A DNA stretch of 64,000 nt from a bacterium SCSIO 12741 (GTDB lineage Bacteria; Bacteroidota; Bacteroidia; Flavobacteriales_G; Salibacteraceae). This document shows positions 17,001 to 27,600 of this stretch, piece by piece. Made by a program: the position numbers and the translations under genes. The DNA lies in contig CP073749.1 of NCBI GenBank assembly GCA_024398055.1, positions 4,588,594 to 4,652,593 on the forward strand, given 5' to 3'. The notes beneath the pieces were generated by a model. That model saw only the letters and a program-made list of their open reading frames with translations. It was not told where the DNA came from and did no database searches. Every line of letters starts with the position of its first letter. Within the stretch, counting starts at the first letter, position 1.

Positions 17001-20000
17001 GAAATTCTGAAGCATAATTTACCACACCACTCGTCGTCGTACGTTCATCGGTAATCAACTTACAGGTAATGGAGGTAGGACATCCCATACCTGCTGGTAC
17101 CATCATGGAAGATGATTCTAAGCTCACTTTCTCGGCTGCACTCCAGCTGTAGCCACTCGTCCAAGTGGATGTGATGGCTGAATTACAAACACATTTAAGC
17201 TCTTCAAGATTGTTCAACCGATATCCATAATCGTAATCAAAAAGCTCACTTTCTGTGGTTAACCCATCTGGCTTGGTGTAAGATGCGTTCGCAAAGTTTT
17301 GTTCATTCTGAAACAAGGCATCGCATCCACAAGCATCCAATTGGCCATTGGCTCCCAACTTTGTTCCCACTTGGGGAGCGTCAATCAAATAAACAGAACA
17401 ATTTAATCCTTGAGTCACTCCATACTCGGTCAACACATCTTCGAAGGAGTACAAGTCTTTCATATTCCCGTTAATTGAAACCGAATAAGGAACAGAAGAC
17501 TCCTGAGCCCCTAATGGATGATCATTTTGACAGGAATTGATAAATACCTGCTTAAAGGCTTCCCGAATATCGTCGTAAGGTTGTGTTCCTGAGCCAGACA
17601 AACCACAGGATCCTATTTCGGCCATCCAATCATCGGCCATAGATTCAGCAACATCACTACAAGAAGTGCCCGAATTGATGTTGTTTTGAAGTGTTCCGTA
17701 AGAAACAGTTGGGGTAGTCGTTATGGCCTGGCGAAGAACATCAAATCCAGAACCAAAAAGATCCTCGAATGTCGAAATTCTTGCCTCTTTTCCATTGGGC
17801 ACCTGACAGGTAGAGGTATTACGCTCGGTTTTCAATAATTCATTTACCAGGAGGTTTCTCTTTTGCAAATACAATCCACGAAAGAATATCCACCATTTCT
17901 CTTTGTCGCAACCTAAATTGTCCAAATCAAATTTACCGCTGTTTAACTGTGCATTAATACAGGAATTGATGGAAGCTGGAGTGGATTGATCACAGGCTGC
18001 TAAAATGTACGCAGCCACGTAAATATTGACATAGAGCGGTGTCGATGCTCCATCATCGTAAAACCCATCGGTATCTTTAATCCAATCCTTCAGATCTACC
18101 AAATAGGCTGTTCCTGCCGATCCGGATAGGGTAAAATATTCATCTATTTGAGCTGTGCCGCACTGACTACAACTCACCTGGTAATTACCCATGTCTGCTG
18201 AACTTCCAAAATTGAGATTCAGTGGATTAAGTAAACCGGAACTTCGAGCCTCGTCAAAGGTGAGTGTGTTGTTCATTTTATCGGCGTACTCATACGGGGC
18301 AATCACTGTTGAACCATCTTTGTTTCCACACACAAAATCCAAACAAGCATATTCAGGGTGTGCAGGTAAAAACAAATCGAGCCAGCCATCGTGGTAGTAT
18401 TTCATAAAATCCTCAACCGTATTTAGGTTTACGGATAATAGACTTCCATCGGGCTTGGTATACTGCCCATTAAAATACTTGTAATCAATAATTTGATTAG
18501 GATCACCTGGAAGGCGAAGAAGATTGGTAAATACATCCGTATTAAATAGGCTATACGGATCTGAATGGGAATAGGAAGTAGATTGCATGGCGCTCGGTGC
18601 ATTGTCGTAGAGCGCATACTGATTTCCAGGTGCAAAATCAGATTTTAAATGATCGGTAAGTATTTCACATCGCGAAGGCGTCTCCTTGCAATCGGCTATT
18701 TTTTCCGCTTTTATGTTTTCGTAATCGGTTTGAGAAATGGTGGTACCAAATAGCGTATTGTATTCCGTGGCATTGGTGCCATATTCAGAGTAGAACTCGT
18801 AGGTGCAAAAATCATAATTACAATTATCCGGAGTCATATCCAGTAGGTGTGTTTCCGGATCACTTCCACAGTAGTTTGCCAGATATTGTTCCTTGTAATA
18901 ATCTTTCGATTCCTCACTTACCTTGATCTCCTTCTTTATTTCCAGGTGAACCATTTTATCGGCTTCAACTTCCGATGGAGAAATGAAAAATTTAAGTCCA
19001 GACTCTCGATTGGCATCAAAAACCTCGGTAACCGGATTAGGACAGGTAGATTGAACATTTAAACTCCCAATAGGCGCGCTGTAATCCACCAATACTGTTT
19101 CCGTTTGCTGGTTACATTCATCCGTTGAGACCTTAGTCACTTTGAAAACAAATTCATAATGACAGGTATAGCAAAGGTTACAGGTGAGTAAATGGTCATA
19201 AGTGAGGTCATACTTCAACTCATAACTTCCTGAGTATAGAAGTGGCTCAGTCTCACTGTAATACTCGTGATCAGTTAAATCGATCAACAAATTGGTTGTA
19301 GTTTCCACTGAATTACCAGCAAGAGGCTGAAGGTTTGAAGGAACGGTTCCTCCCACTTGTTTTAAAATAATTTGACCTGCAGAATTGTATACTTCCTGGG
19401 TAGTTACCCGGTTAGCATCCCGAGTAATTCTTTGGGTATGAGAAGCTCCTACATCATAATTCAACAACGGGAAATAGTTAGCCAAAAAGCCATTCTCCAC
19501 ATTATCAAAACGATGATATACATCGTGACCACTTCCAAATTGATGGTTCTCTCCTACTCCACTTGTTCGCATAACCGTTCCGGTATTATCCTTACGATAC
19601 TCCATTTGAACATAGGGGTAACCTCCGGCGTCAGGTAAGTACTTTTCGGCACCATCTTTATTGGGATTACTCGAGCTATAATAGTTACCGGCTCCAGCTG
19701 AAGACGGATCTATACTAATTGGACCACTTACACACCAATTATTACGGCGATTTTCAGTATCAAAATGAGAAAAATGCAGCGGCTCTAATCCAGAACTTGT
19801 TTGATACAAATTCAAATCATTGACATACTTCAAACTTTGGGTAGCCACTGGTGAAGGGAGTATTTCCATTACTGGTCGGCTATAAGCGTCAAAAATGACA
19901 CTGGTTACCACAACCTCATCCTCCTCATTATTTCGCGTTATGGATTGCCTCGGATTTCCGGCGGCATCAGCATACACCACGCTTTGGCTAGTATTCCCCA

Positions 20001-20970
20001 TTTCATTAAATCCCATTTGGAATTGCCAGGTCATAGTTTCCTCATAGGAAGTTGACCAATTGTATTTGGCTCCACTGGGATATTGTGCTAAACTCGTCGT
20101 TCCTATTCCATGATCTATCCATCTTCCGGGATGAAGGCGAGCATAATTATCCTCTTTCGAATAATAAAGTGGCCGTATGCGGAAGGCGACGTCTCCAGCC
20201 GTATAAACCATAGGAATGGCAAAAGAATGACCATGAGTTCGGATTCTTGTGGAGCGCTCATCAAAGCTCAACTTATCCGGGGCACCGGTTTTCTTGTCAG
20301 CCAAATAGATCCATTCAAATTCAAACGCTTCTGCTCCAGTAACGGCATCCCAGGAAACAATCAACTCCTGAGCATTAGCATCGTAATTCTTTTGAAAGAA
20401 TGAATTGATAAAATCCGTTTGAGAAGGATTGGTTTCCGGAAAATTAGCGTAATCAAACTTGTAATAGCGCTCTGTGTGAATTTCGAGATCTATAAACACA
20501 TTCTCCAGTGCTCCCAGGTTATCCGATACAGAAACTACCGTTATCTCGGTTTTAATGGCACCTTCAAAAACATACTTGTCCAAAGCAACAACCGGACTAC
20601 CGTTTACTGGAAAGGTCACTTCCAGCTGTTGGTTGGGTAGGTTTATTTCTGTCATTTGCTCATTCCAATAGCGGATAGCTACTTCAACCGTACAGGTATA
20701 GTCACTCGACGGTGTCCAGCCCTGGTAAGGATCAATTCCCAAAATCACCTTACTCGTTAAAGCAACATTGGTGAATTCTGATGGCCATAAACCAGGATTG
20801 GCATCCATGTAATGATGCTTTCCATCAGCAATGGTGAGTTTAGCATTTGCTTTAATATCATTACCCGCAAGTCGAGTATTGACAACCTCCTTACCTGCAC
20901 TTAAAGACAGACTGAGACAGAAGGCTCCAAGGAAAATGATCAATTTTTTCATGGTGTGGTTATTTTTCAA
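11038..20970 (-). CDS. Main RHS-repeat polymorphic toxin protein
   Basis: 3310 residues. The internal ATG at 20952 (M-K-K-L-I-I-F-L-G) gives a clean signal peptide and avoids an 11-bp overlap, so it may be the true start. A long cysteine-containing N-terminal region (to about 1580) leads into RHS/YD repeats (about 1590-2230, e.g. Y-E-Y-N-T-L-G-E-M-T-Y). The RHS core follows: Y-P-F-G-M-V-Q-P-G-R near 2690 and H-D-P-H-I-G-R-F-L-S-L-D-P-L near 3045. Between these two core motifs lie two beta-sandwich-like modules, unusual for the family. The last about 233 residues form a variable glycine-rich tail ending in a charged coiled coil. It is last in a five-gene operon and followed by its two-TM partner. 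RHS shells encapsulate and deliver the tail; the toxin activity is not recognised. Confidence 0.9.
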   Translation of the reverse strand: MKNNHTMKKLIIFLGAFCLSLSLSAGKEVVNTRLAGNDIKANAKLTIADGKHHYMDANPGLWPSEFTNVALTSKVILGIDPYQGWTPSSDYTCTVEVAIRYWNEQMTEINLPNQQLEVTFPVNGSPVVALDKYVFEGAIKTEITVVSVSDNLGALENVFIDLEIHTERYYKFDYANFPETNPSQTDFINSFFQKNYDANAQELIVSWDAVTGAEAFEFEWIYLADKKTGAPDKLSFDERSTRIRTHGHSFAIPMVYTAGDVAFRIRPLYYSKEDNYARLHPGRWIDHGIGTTSLAQYPSGAKYNWSTSYEETMTWQFQMGFNEMGNTSQSVVYADAAGNPRQSITRNNEEDEVVVTSVIFDAYSRPVMEILPSPVATQSLKYVNDLNLYQTSSGLEPLHFSHFDTENRRNNWCVSGPISIDPSSAGAGNYYSSSNPNKDGAEKYLPDAGGYPYVQMEYRKDNTGTVMRTSGVGENHQFGSGHDVYHRFDNVENGFLANYFPLLNYDVGASHTQRITRDANRVTTQEVYNSAGQIILKQVGGTVPSNLQPLAGNSVETTTNLLIDLTDHEYYSETEPLLYSGSYELKYDLTYDHLLTCNLCYTCHYEFVFKVTKVSTDECNQQTETVLVDYSAPIGSLNVQSTCPNPVTEVFDANRESGLKFFISPSEVEADKMVHLEIKKEIKVSEESKDYYKEQYLANYCGSDPETHLLDMTPDNCNYDFCTYEFYSEYGTNATEYNTLFGTTISQTDYENIKAEKIADCKETPSRCEILTDHLKSDFAPGNQYALYDNAPSAMQSTSYSHSDPYSLFNTDVFTNLLRLPGDPNQIIDYKYFNGQYTKPDGSLLSVNLNTVEDFMKYYHDGWLDLFLPAHPEYACLDFVCGNKDGSTVIAPYEYADKMNNTLTFDEARSSGLLNPLNLNFGSSADMGNYQVSCSQCGTAQIDEYFTLSGSAGTAYLVDLKDWIKDTDGFYDDGASTPLYVNIYVAAYILAACDQSTPASINSCINAQLNSGKFDLDNLGCDKEKWWIFFRGLYLQKRNLLVNELLKTERNTSTCQVPNGKEARISTFEDLFGSGFDVLRQAITTTPTVSYGTLQNNINSGTSCSDVAESMADDWMAEIGSCGLSGSGTQPYDDIREAFKQVFINSCQNDHPLGAQESSVPYSVSINGNMKDLYSFEDVLTEYGVTQGLNCSVYLIDAPQVGTKLGANGQLDACGCDALFQNEQNFANASYTKPDGLTTESELFDYDYGYRLNNLEELKCVCNSAITSTWTSGYSWSAAEKVSLESSSMMVPAGMGCPTSITCKLITDERTTTSGVVNYASEFPGFASSSNDLKLFTRYMNQKYGVVLTEFEYDQIQRTCAEFDNGSNVKTLSWTLTEQADDLVKMLDDLAKFKDLKSNSLVLKFSHDFYYGSLYDQQPLSANPVTLTTTQSNGVSQMIFTDNGYSVGSCTLDLDEPTTPYDLDDITGFELIKAVINTSTASLGKQYGFQIKARFKDGASEWLEGNSTCWPTFENLIEENSVKDLQFNIGGVEPHVNKKDCGNRAKADGMRFYALRDYENQKKDDLESFLSDYVSHCSNPDENLLYDGQQYETAITLFYYDNQGQLVKTVSPEGVNAIAETQHKMETFYEYNTLGEMTYTQTPDGGETYFWYDHLGRMVASQNDEQKTRGAYSYSQYDNLGRVVESGEISSLLYSDANYNSSPGEMTDIIARTPHLLELWFTNASTPNSGNSLPARNEVVRTIYDDQVMAIENGLSNYFDQYSNPEYKNFKQKNILSRVVSVVYFDEYRVSNEEDYKALESYDRALHYSYDVHGNVTHYIQDDQKLEEFGHDKKIMEYEYDLITNQVTSMSYQKGEVDQLIHRYLYDANEKLREAFVSKDGQNWDRIADYKYLRNGMLAREEIGQQKVQASDYVYTIQGWLKGVNASTLVANRDVGKDSDKGNYLAGQTNLHEHIGKDVYGYELKYNNNDYNPIDGALSSSSDYFLAEAGTNISNALLPQYNGNIAATTMALSDHNGAALPYYMRSYEYDQLYRLKKMHNYSGSNVEVNNSFATASLTEDYQTEYSYNRDGDLLSLSRNAYGSNREMDRLSYYYTEPGTHKLDHVTDDKGQTWNVDIGTQTFDNYTYNELGQLIGDKNQEISSIDWNISGKVRRVNRESSSTKDDISFEYGPMGNRWYKSIKPRSSSGGSDQTYWDDTYYVRDPQGNILAAYSIDFETEGTGYIELCETHLDPHSSVDVNYNNGSVMVPLVATNPVFLTGNASAKAAQIAAAINGHSGSPNFTAAAVGNCVRISAASGTSSELIDVEFTLIGNGSPLQLENLSVTQTNSKQLHLTEHHFYGSKRIGVGQNQELLAEIEGDWEANLDKSVEVTPGTEVLNQPDPRIVHIRYQEHLGPPSDNMAFTNISLNRYVVVNVNGAPIITQTLETAFHTLTWEQQIDELVNRINTQSSVWRAHKIFQSNHWEMELESKVPQSGTVNFTFDLGGGTVPFSVSRILDEKHKWGTHQYEFSNHLGNVVEVVSDAKESGISWVTEENSTFQNNSVDGFTGTNNTSVTNLGAGLRVYQLTANTAATTQKNWTVTPGKKYQLDIRMLTAGNCQNLNLQLKDGSTVLYDDLNQPNIYLDAQQSHTTTKLDFDVVDGNLTLVLMGTSAANTYTEYTVSSVHLRAQEATSSGSRSAVLAYNDYYPFGMVQPGRTYNHGAYRYGFQGQEYDREWKNGATSSQVPDYFYVDVMDNDLVFEDDFNDLSQWTVSNHGNGSCASLGAGGGLVLDTEDAWCGVQSVEFDVESGKSYWLGIDVDKPASHAGAEVVVFWDYWDAGNNQWSQLGVLVINQTGRHSTGMWRATGSTKLRMRLLPGGNVSSSNPCKATFYGIAVREQLTNWTSWHNSQGDLNLIGQGGRLRLQNDQNSGGGHSKEIAITNKGVPHTVTYNVERVTPNDANNNYSCHIIIEHRDAGGSWTELDYSARYISYDPEIKTITKTFTPTKDYIRFYVTSISSNPYPAPIEFYMDNIRITDGSTVPIASNGGGDMVSYKYRIHDPHIGRFLSLDPLAPKYPHNSPYAFSENRVIDGVELEGLEVISVHADGRFSVFATISVSAGFVFDMQGNVGVFITPAGGGGLIGGYSAGGGVSFFPTGNTIYDTEGWGLSALVSGIFGGGLGGSADGAFDTESLKHILGIEEHHDSHEDNSKLGGTVFIGGGKEVGGALEVTYTWVWGTTWKDLAGLILGFENDEFNRAMVNGLRKSINYLSEKIQDSVNELGRLNRDYDLNKNEIEEISDVLEKLRMAKQGAEVALESVLEAEKELKTE
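11731..12897 (-). repeat. 1.17-kb RHS core duplication, main-gene copy
   Basis: Partner of 8644-9810, collinear without indels. It covers the codons from M-V-Q-P-G-R to E-L-E-G-L-E and thus the whole interval between the core border and the variable toxin tail. Confidence 0.85.
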
Positions 20971-21640
20971 AATCGGAGTATTGAATGAGTTGATATTGAG
21001 TGTAATGTTGGTTTAGCTCAAATGGAGGATTTTCTGTCGTAAAGACATTTTTCAAGGAGAGATCACCATCAAAATCCTGCTTATCAGCCTGAAGGTATTC
21101 CACTTGGCAGTAGCGTGCTCCAAACTGTTGACTGTAGGGAGATTGAGCTCTAAGTTCAAGTTTTACAGATCGAAGATTATCTTCTTGATCAAAGATGAAC
21201 TCGGCATGAGAATAAAGTGGATGATTGTTGATTGAAACCAGGTATTGAACCCCTTGATTGTTTCTTTTTACCTGATCAATGGTCAAATATTCAAACAGGT
21301 GTTCCCAGCTTGAAGGATCCATACCTGGAAGTGCCTCTCCTTCGGGTTTCGATAGAACAACCACTTCATTCTGTTCATCAATATTGACCAGGTATCCTTT
21401 GATGAAATAAGTCTTCTGCTTGTCCAGTCGAATACTTAGACCACCGGAATTTTTCATGATGAAATACTCCATCTGATCAATGGGTTGCTGATCCGATTCT
21501 CCCAATAGTGAGAAATTAAGTCGATATTGATATTCGTCTCCGCTAAAGGCCTTTGAATAGGCTCTATAAAACGCTTCTTGATCATTGGCCCATCCCCAAA
21601 AGCTGGAGATTAGTGCCACAAATACAACTAATACTTTCAT
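20960..21640 (-). CDS. Periplasmic protein of the RHS operon
   Basis: A 226-residue protein with a signal peptide (MKVLVVFVALISSFWGWA, cleavage near residue 19). The mature part alternates short beta strands (e.g. Y-Q-Y-R-L-N-F-S-L, L-S-I-R-L-D-K-Q-K-T-Y-F-I), recalling LolA-like lipid-binding half-barrels. That resemblance is only an impression of strand pattern. It begins 2 bp after the SpvB-like gene and touches the RHS gene, so it is co-translated with both. A role in export or assembly of the RHS complex is possible but unproven. Confidence 0.7.
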   Translation of the reverse strand: MKVLVVFVALISSFWGWANDQEAFYRAYSKAFSGDEYQYRLNFSLLGESDQQPIDQMEYFIMKNSGGLSIRLDKQKTYFIKGYLVNIDEQNEVVVLSKPEGEALPGMDPSSWEHLFEYLTIDQVKRNNQGVQYLVSINNHPLYSHAEFIFDQEDNLRSVKLELRAQSPYSQQFGARYCQVEYLQADKQDFDGDLSLKNVFTTENPPFELNQHYTQYQLIQYSDFEK

Positions 21641-21642
21641 GG

Positions 21643-24600
21643 TTACTTAAAGGTTGAATGGCGGGTTTCGGTAATAGTGAAAATGCCTCGTTCGGTTTCT
21701 TTTTTTACAATGGTTTGGACTCCTTCGTCGTCATACTCAAAAAAAGTGGCGAAGTTGTTTACGTCTAATACAGCTCGTGACCTAAGATTGACAGGGTCAA
21801 TCACGTAAGATTCCATTTGAGCCTGAAGCGGATGTAAACGGATATCATCAATGAACATATCCTTAGAGGTATTTTTATTCTTAAAGACTAATTCAATGTT
21901 GATTTTGGCATTGGCCGCTGGCGTAGTAAAAGTCAGGTCCCATTTTTGCCAGCCGTCAATGATAGGTGAGTAATCTATTTCAGCCGTGTACTGACCGTCA
22001 GATGGATCACAACCTAAAAGCGTAACTTCAACATCATCCTCATAAGAAATGATTGGCTTATCGCTGGTTAAGGAATACGGCTCATCACCAACCTTAACCC
22101 AAAAACTAATTCGATACGGCTCATTGGGTTTATAAGAAAATGGAGGGATTAATTCCTTGTCATCCAGTACATGATTTGCAGAAAAAGTAGAACAGGTGCC
22201 ATCCAACATCCGTTTCAAATTGGACGCATCTTGATCTACCGGCTCCAATTGATCATCTACTCTACTTTTAAGCGTGACACTCTTTCCCTCTTCAATCAAA
22301 TAACTATACCGTCCAGTGTGGGAAGAATTACCACTTACATAGCCATCATTGGTAATTGGAAATTTGAAATGTTGGTCCATGCAAGCCGGAAGGTTTGGAG
22401 CTGTAGAATTTGAAACCGATCCAGGATTAGAGAATTGGTAGTCATAATCTTCAAAGCCATCGTATGCTGCGTGCAAATACTTAGAGTTAGCCACCTGGCT
22501 TTTGGGAATGCTCTGGTTATAACCCATGTGCGCAGCCGAAGCAATTCCTTTCGGATCCTGAGATTCCATTGGATTACCATTAGGGCCGTATTCCTGAATT
22601 TGTCCCATAGAAACCCAAGGCCGCGGCTCACTGTCAGACCACACAGGAATTCCTCCGGTTTGGGCCGAATAATCAGCCTGCACCAATTGACTTCCATTCC
22701 AAGTCCAAAACGGAAAGGCTACAAATGTCCCGTGGTATTTAAGATCTAGGAAATCTTGATTATCATTTTCTTTCTTATTCTGATTCCGTCCAGCGTAGTA
22801 TACAAAAGACTCTGTTGGCCGCCAATTACCCTTTGAACCTTTCACATAAGGATTGTAGGTTGCGTCTGTCTTAACAGCAGAGCATTTCTCATCATATTGA
22901 AAAGCACAATCGTCTCCTTCCCCAGTAATATTCTTACGAGCACCATAGACCTTCCAATCTTGTCCAAATTTTTGGGCGGAAACGCTTAAAGCTGTTTGAG
23001 AAATAGCCGGATTAATGGCAGTTGGCGAAATTGGATCTGGAACTGACCCTAACGCGGTGATTTGGCCAATTTTAGCGGTTAATAAGTTTCGGCGTCCGGA
23101 TCGAATAATCTTTGCGGAATGCCTTTTACCCGAGGCTAACGTGGCTAAATCACCATGTCGGTCCATGAACACATAGGTAGAACAATCAGGCGCCCCCTGA
23201 TTGAGGTCATTGAGAGCTTCAACTACCCAGTATGGCTCAGGATCATAAAGCTTATCATCCAAATTGTAGAGATAAACCTCATCTCCAGGAAAGAAATATT
23301 GTGAGGCATTTTGATCTATGAGACCATCATTTGTAAAATGTTCGTTAGGATAGTCTTCATTAATGGTCGCACCAATGTTCTCATAAGCATATCCCATTTC
23401 TGGGTAACGTAAATGGGCCGGATCACTGGATGACCAGACATCATTTTGAAATTTCCCTACAGATTCCGTTATCCTAACCTGGCCAGAACGTTGATCAAGG
23501 TAGCTGTTGTCTACCGTTTGTAAATACCCTTCTTTGTATGATTCTACCTGCTCTAATTGAGCATAATCCTGAATGACTTTATTGAAGGTAGCAGACCGAA
23601 ATGTCTTTTTATCTTCATTGTACATTCCATAAAGGCTAAAAATCGGAAGTAATACAGGAGGAGTTGTTGGAGTGAAAGAAGCATCCAAATTGACCTTAAT
23701 CGAAGCCGTGCGCGTTTCCGATCTTTGCTCTTTACTATAAACGGTCATATCCACCTCTCTTCCATGAAAACCACTGTTCGAATACAACTTACCCGATTCA
23801 TCTACTTCATCCAATTTCTGACCAACGGAATACTTGTAGTTTGTGTATTGATAGATTTCTTGATCATTATTTGACTTGAACCTATAATGAGACACTTTTT
23901 TAGGCTTACCATGTAAATCGGATAGTTTTAATACAAAACCCTGCGAAGCCCTTAACTCGTAATTGTTCCGAATATTGAATATCTGAAATAAAGGGTGCGG
24001 TCTATGTTCTTCACGCTTAATTTCTCCAGCCTTAAATGTTGTTCCGCCATCTTTGGCTGTATAATATTCGTATTCCGTATAGCCTATCCTCTTTTCCACC
24101 TCTCCTGAAATTTCCAGGGGCTTTTGAATCACTTTCTCGTAAACAATTACTGGGGATGGGCACATAAACTCACCGAATGGCCAGTTTCCGAAAAGAGCAT
24201 CGTTATTGGCCCAAACCCGCTTATTTTCATAATGAAGAGGCTCTCTAAATGGATTTTCATCCCCACCAATAATTGGCTCCCAATTTGCTACCCCATAAGA
24301 CTTGTGATTAGTCTCATCTTCATAAGTGTAACTGAGCCCATAGGTATTGGATTTTGAGTTTTCACCTACAGCCATTTTATCCCAATTATCAATCATTCGG
24401 ATTTCCTTGACTCGGTGTCCACCACCATATTTAAGCTCGTTCTTACAATTAAGCCTTACCCAGGATCGCTGCGGAAAAATGTATTTCCCCACTCCTCTTT
24501 TCATCAAGACATGATCCACTCCTTTGTGCATGCTGATTGCATCATGAAACATTTGTTTGGCCAAGCTGGCATTCACCTGCCCTCCTGGAGTGATTGCAGC

Positions 24601-27600
24601 AGGAAACATTTTTCCCGAATGCATAGACCGTGCAAATTGGCAAACAGCCTTGGAAACGGGGTGAAACGCAATTTTATCTTTCTTCAGTCCCTTGGGAATT
24701 AACTTGATATAAACCCTATCCCATTCAGTACCGGTTTTAGACATCTGAGACTCAGACTTATCAATTCCCGCATATCCGGCCACAAAGTCAAACCAGGTAT
24801 CATCCGAATAGGCTTTTAGGCCTGCGAAAACCTTAAAATAGACTTCCTCCAAATCACCAATGATCTGCGCTCTTAAGATTTGATCAGCTTGGGCTTTTGA
24901 TAGGCCTCCATCTATAGCATCCGGCCCCAGATCAATAACCATGTACAAGTGATTCACCAATTCATTTGGAGTATCGTTATACAATTCTTCCGTTGGTAAA
25001 TCCTGAAAATGATGGGCAAACCCCTTGATCTTATACATCCGGGTAGCCTTTTTATACATAACTCTGCCATAAGAGTCACTCTCATAATCTATTTCTATTT
25101 TGGATTCATTAGGCAGTTCTATTGAAGTCAGATTCCAGGCTGACGCATTCTTATCAGCCTCTAATTTATTCTGTACTGAGTATGGAAATTCTTGGTTCGT
25201 TAGGTTGGTTGAAAAAAAGTAATAACCATTTGTAGAATCTCCAATGTATTCAAGCTCTTTTTGAGGCAAATAGCTTCCCCATCGGTCTTTAGCTAATGGA
25301 TCATAGCTGGGGTTATTATCATCTTCATCCTCAACTGTGTGATTTGGATCTCCGTAATGGAAAATATACTTGCGTTCCTTGGATCGTTCTGTTTGATTAC
25401 CGTAAGTAAAATAGATTCCGGTTAATGTCAATTTGCCTGAATTCGGATTGACATTCTGATCTTCCAACGAGTTAGGCGTTCCTGGACAGAGGGAGTAATC
25501 ATATTCGAAGTAAACAGTCTTTACGGGTACAGGCTGATAATTAGGATCATTTACCGCCTTGATTTTTTCCTGCCTTGGATAAAGAACAATTTTATCCAAT
25601 TGCTGAGGGCGAATACTGGTGCTTATTTTACCATTTTCGTCATCAACGCCCAATCCATCAAATCGATCACTCGTATGAAATTCGGCAACATAATTCTTAC
25701 TCTCCATCGAGTGTAGATACCACAGCTCCTTTTTGCCATAGACATAGGAAGCCATGTCATCTTCCTCCTGCATCGAAGAATGAACATAGGTATTGGGATT
25801 GTAATAGGCCATATCCTCCTGGATAGGGTTCCGCCATTTAAAATTATTGGAAAGCATGGCATAATTGAATCTTGTATAATTTCCATTATCATCAGGGGTC
25901 AGGCCATCACCGGTCATATCCACATAATTGCTTGACACCACTCCACTGAGTAGATAATCTGTAGCGTACGCAGGCATTTCCTTTTTATCAAAGTTGCCGG
26001 ATATTCCCCTGGCATTCTGGGTCGAATTATCCACATTTTTGCTGTAAGAAACCAAACCAGTTGCCAACCCATTGCGGTGCCAGTTTCTATCTGCTTGTTG
26101 GTTCCAATCCTTATCTACACTGAAAGTAACTTCATGCTGATCCAGGTTGTAAACAGGAACGTCATAAATGAAGCGAGTACCCTCAACATCTAATGCGGTA
26201 AATTGATGGAAATGGTGGCCATTTGTATAACTTCCCCGGTCAACCGAGGTATACCCCTTATAGCCAGGGTTATTCTTTAAAAATTCCCCTTTACTGCCAT
26301 CACCTTCAACATCGAAGGCAAAATTATTGACCGTGTATCGCTTTATTTTACGGTTAAGACCATAATATTTTGCTTCATCCGCAGTGAGGGCTTGAACTAC
26401 ATGATTCAACGGTTGGCGTTCTGTCCGATAGTAATTTCCTTCAAGGGTAGTTTGAGTATTTGGGTCATTTCCCACCCAGTAGGTTTCCATGCTCTCTTTT
26501 TTCAGTTTTTTCGTCATTTGGGGCTCAATTGGACTTTCATCACCCAAGGTGTTTGACGCATAAATGGAATTCTGAAAACGAGTAGGCTCACCAATAACGC
26601 GGAAATAAAAGGGTTCAATGTTTTCCTTACCCGTTTTAGTTTCCATTTCGCTACCATTTAAAAATTTAAAATCATCAAGATTTCCATTTAACTCCTCCCA
26701 AGGTCCTGAGGTGTTCTTAATAGTCAGAAGGTCAAGGTTGACTCCTGCCTTGATCAATTGGCCAAACATTATTTCAAAGCCTCCAGGTAATCTCGAATTT
26801 CCCTCTTGAACAATAGGATCTGCCACTTGCCCAACATCATTACGATGAGGGCGAAAATTGAAATTACTTCCCATTGCACTGGCCGTATAGACATCAGGTG
26901 TCATTGCACTAAATCCTAACCTCGGAGTCTTAGAATTAAACTCGCCATTAGTTTCACCATTGAAGTCCATCAAAGAATGCCCATCAGCATATTGACTATA
27001 TATATATCCGTATCCCTGGTTCGACCAATTCATATTTTCCATCTCAACTTGAACCTTGGAGTGCTTAACAGTTCCCTTAATCGAGCTCCAGCTCAATTCA
27101 CCGCCAATTCCAATGTCATAAGCAAAGCCAGATGTATTCTTGGCATAAGGTTGATAGGGGATTGAACTTATAGTTCCAAATGGCACATAAGAACTAACGC
27201 CAACTCCTCCACTTACCATCGACTTCTTATTACCAATCTGAATACCATCTTCATAATGAATACTTTGACTGGCGTTGAGGGACCTGCTAACAGATAATTG
27301 TCTAATTCCATCTCTAGAATTAATCGGTAATCCATAGGATTCTTGAAGAGTTGTCATTTTTCCTCCAATGATTTGTCCTCCAAGAAAGGGTGTTAGCGTA
27401 ATACCGCTAGATCCTCCTTGCATGTTAATACCAATGTTATTTCCACTAAGTCCATCGGATACACTCGAAGAAAAGGTCTGAGAAAAATCTACATGAGTTC
27501 CTAAATGTTGCCCCCATGTAACGCCTACTCCGGTACCTGAGTTCGCCCCCATTCGAATGCCAGCAGAAGAACTTCCGGAGCCGTTATCGGTAAAATTGTA

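Noticed and set aside
20952-20970. Longer N-terminus of the main RHS protein as certain start
   Set aside because: The internal ATG gives a better signal peptide and no overlap; both starts remain possible, so the longer form is given only as the outer limit.
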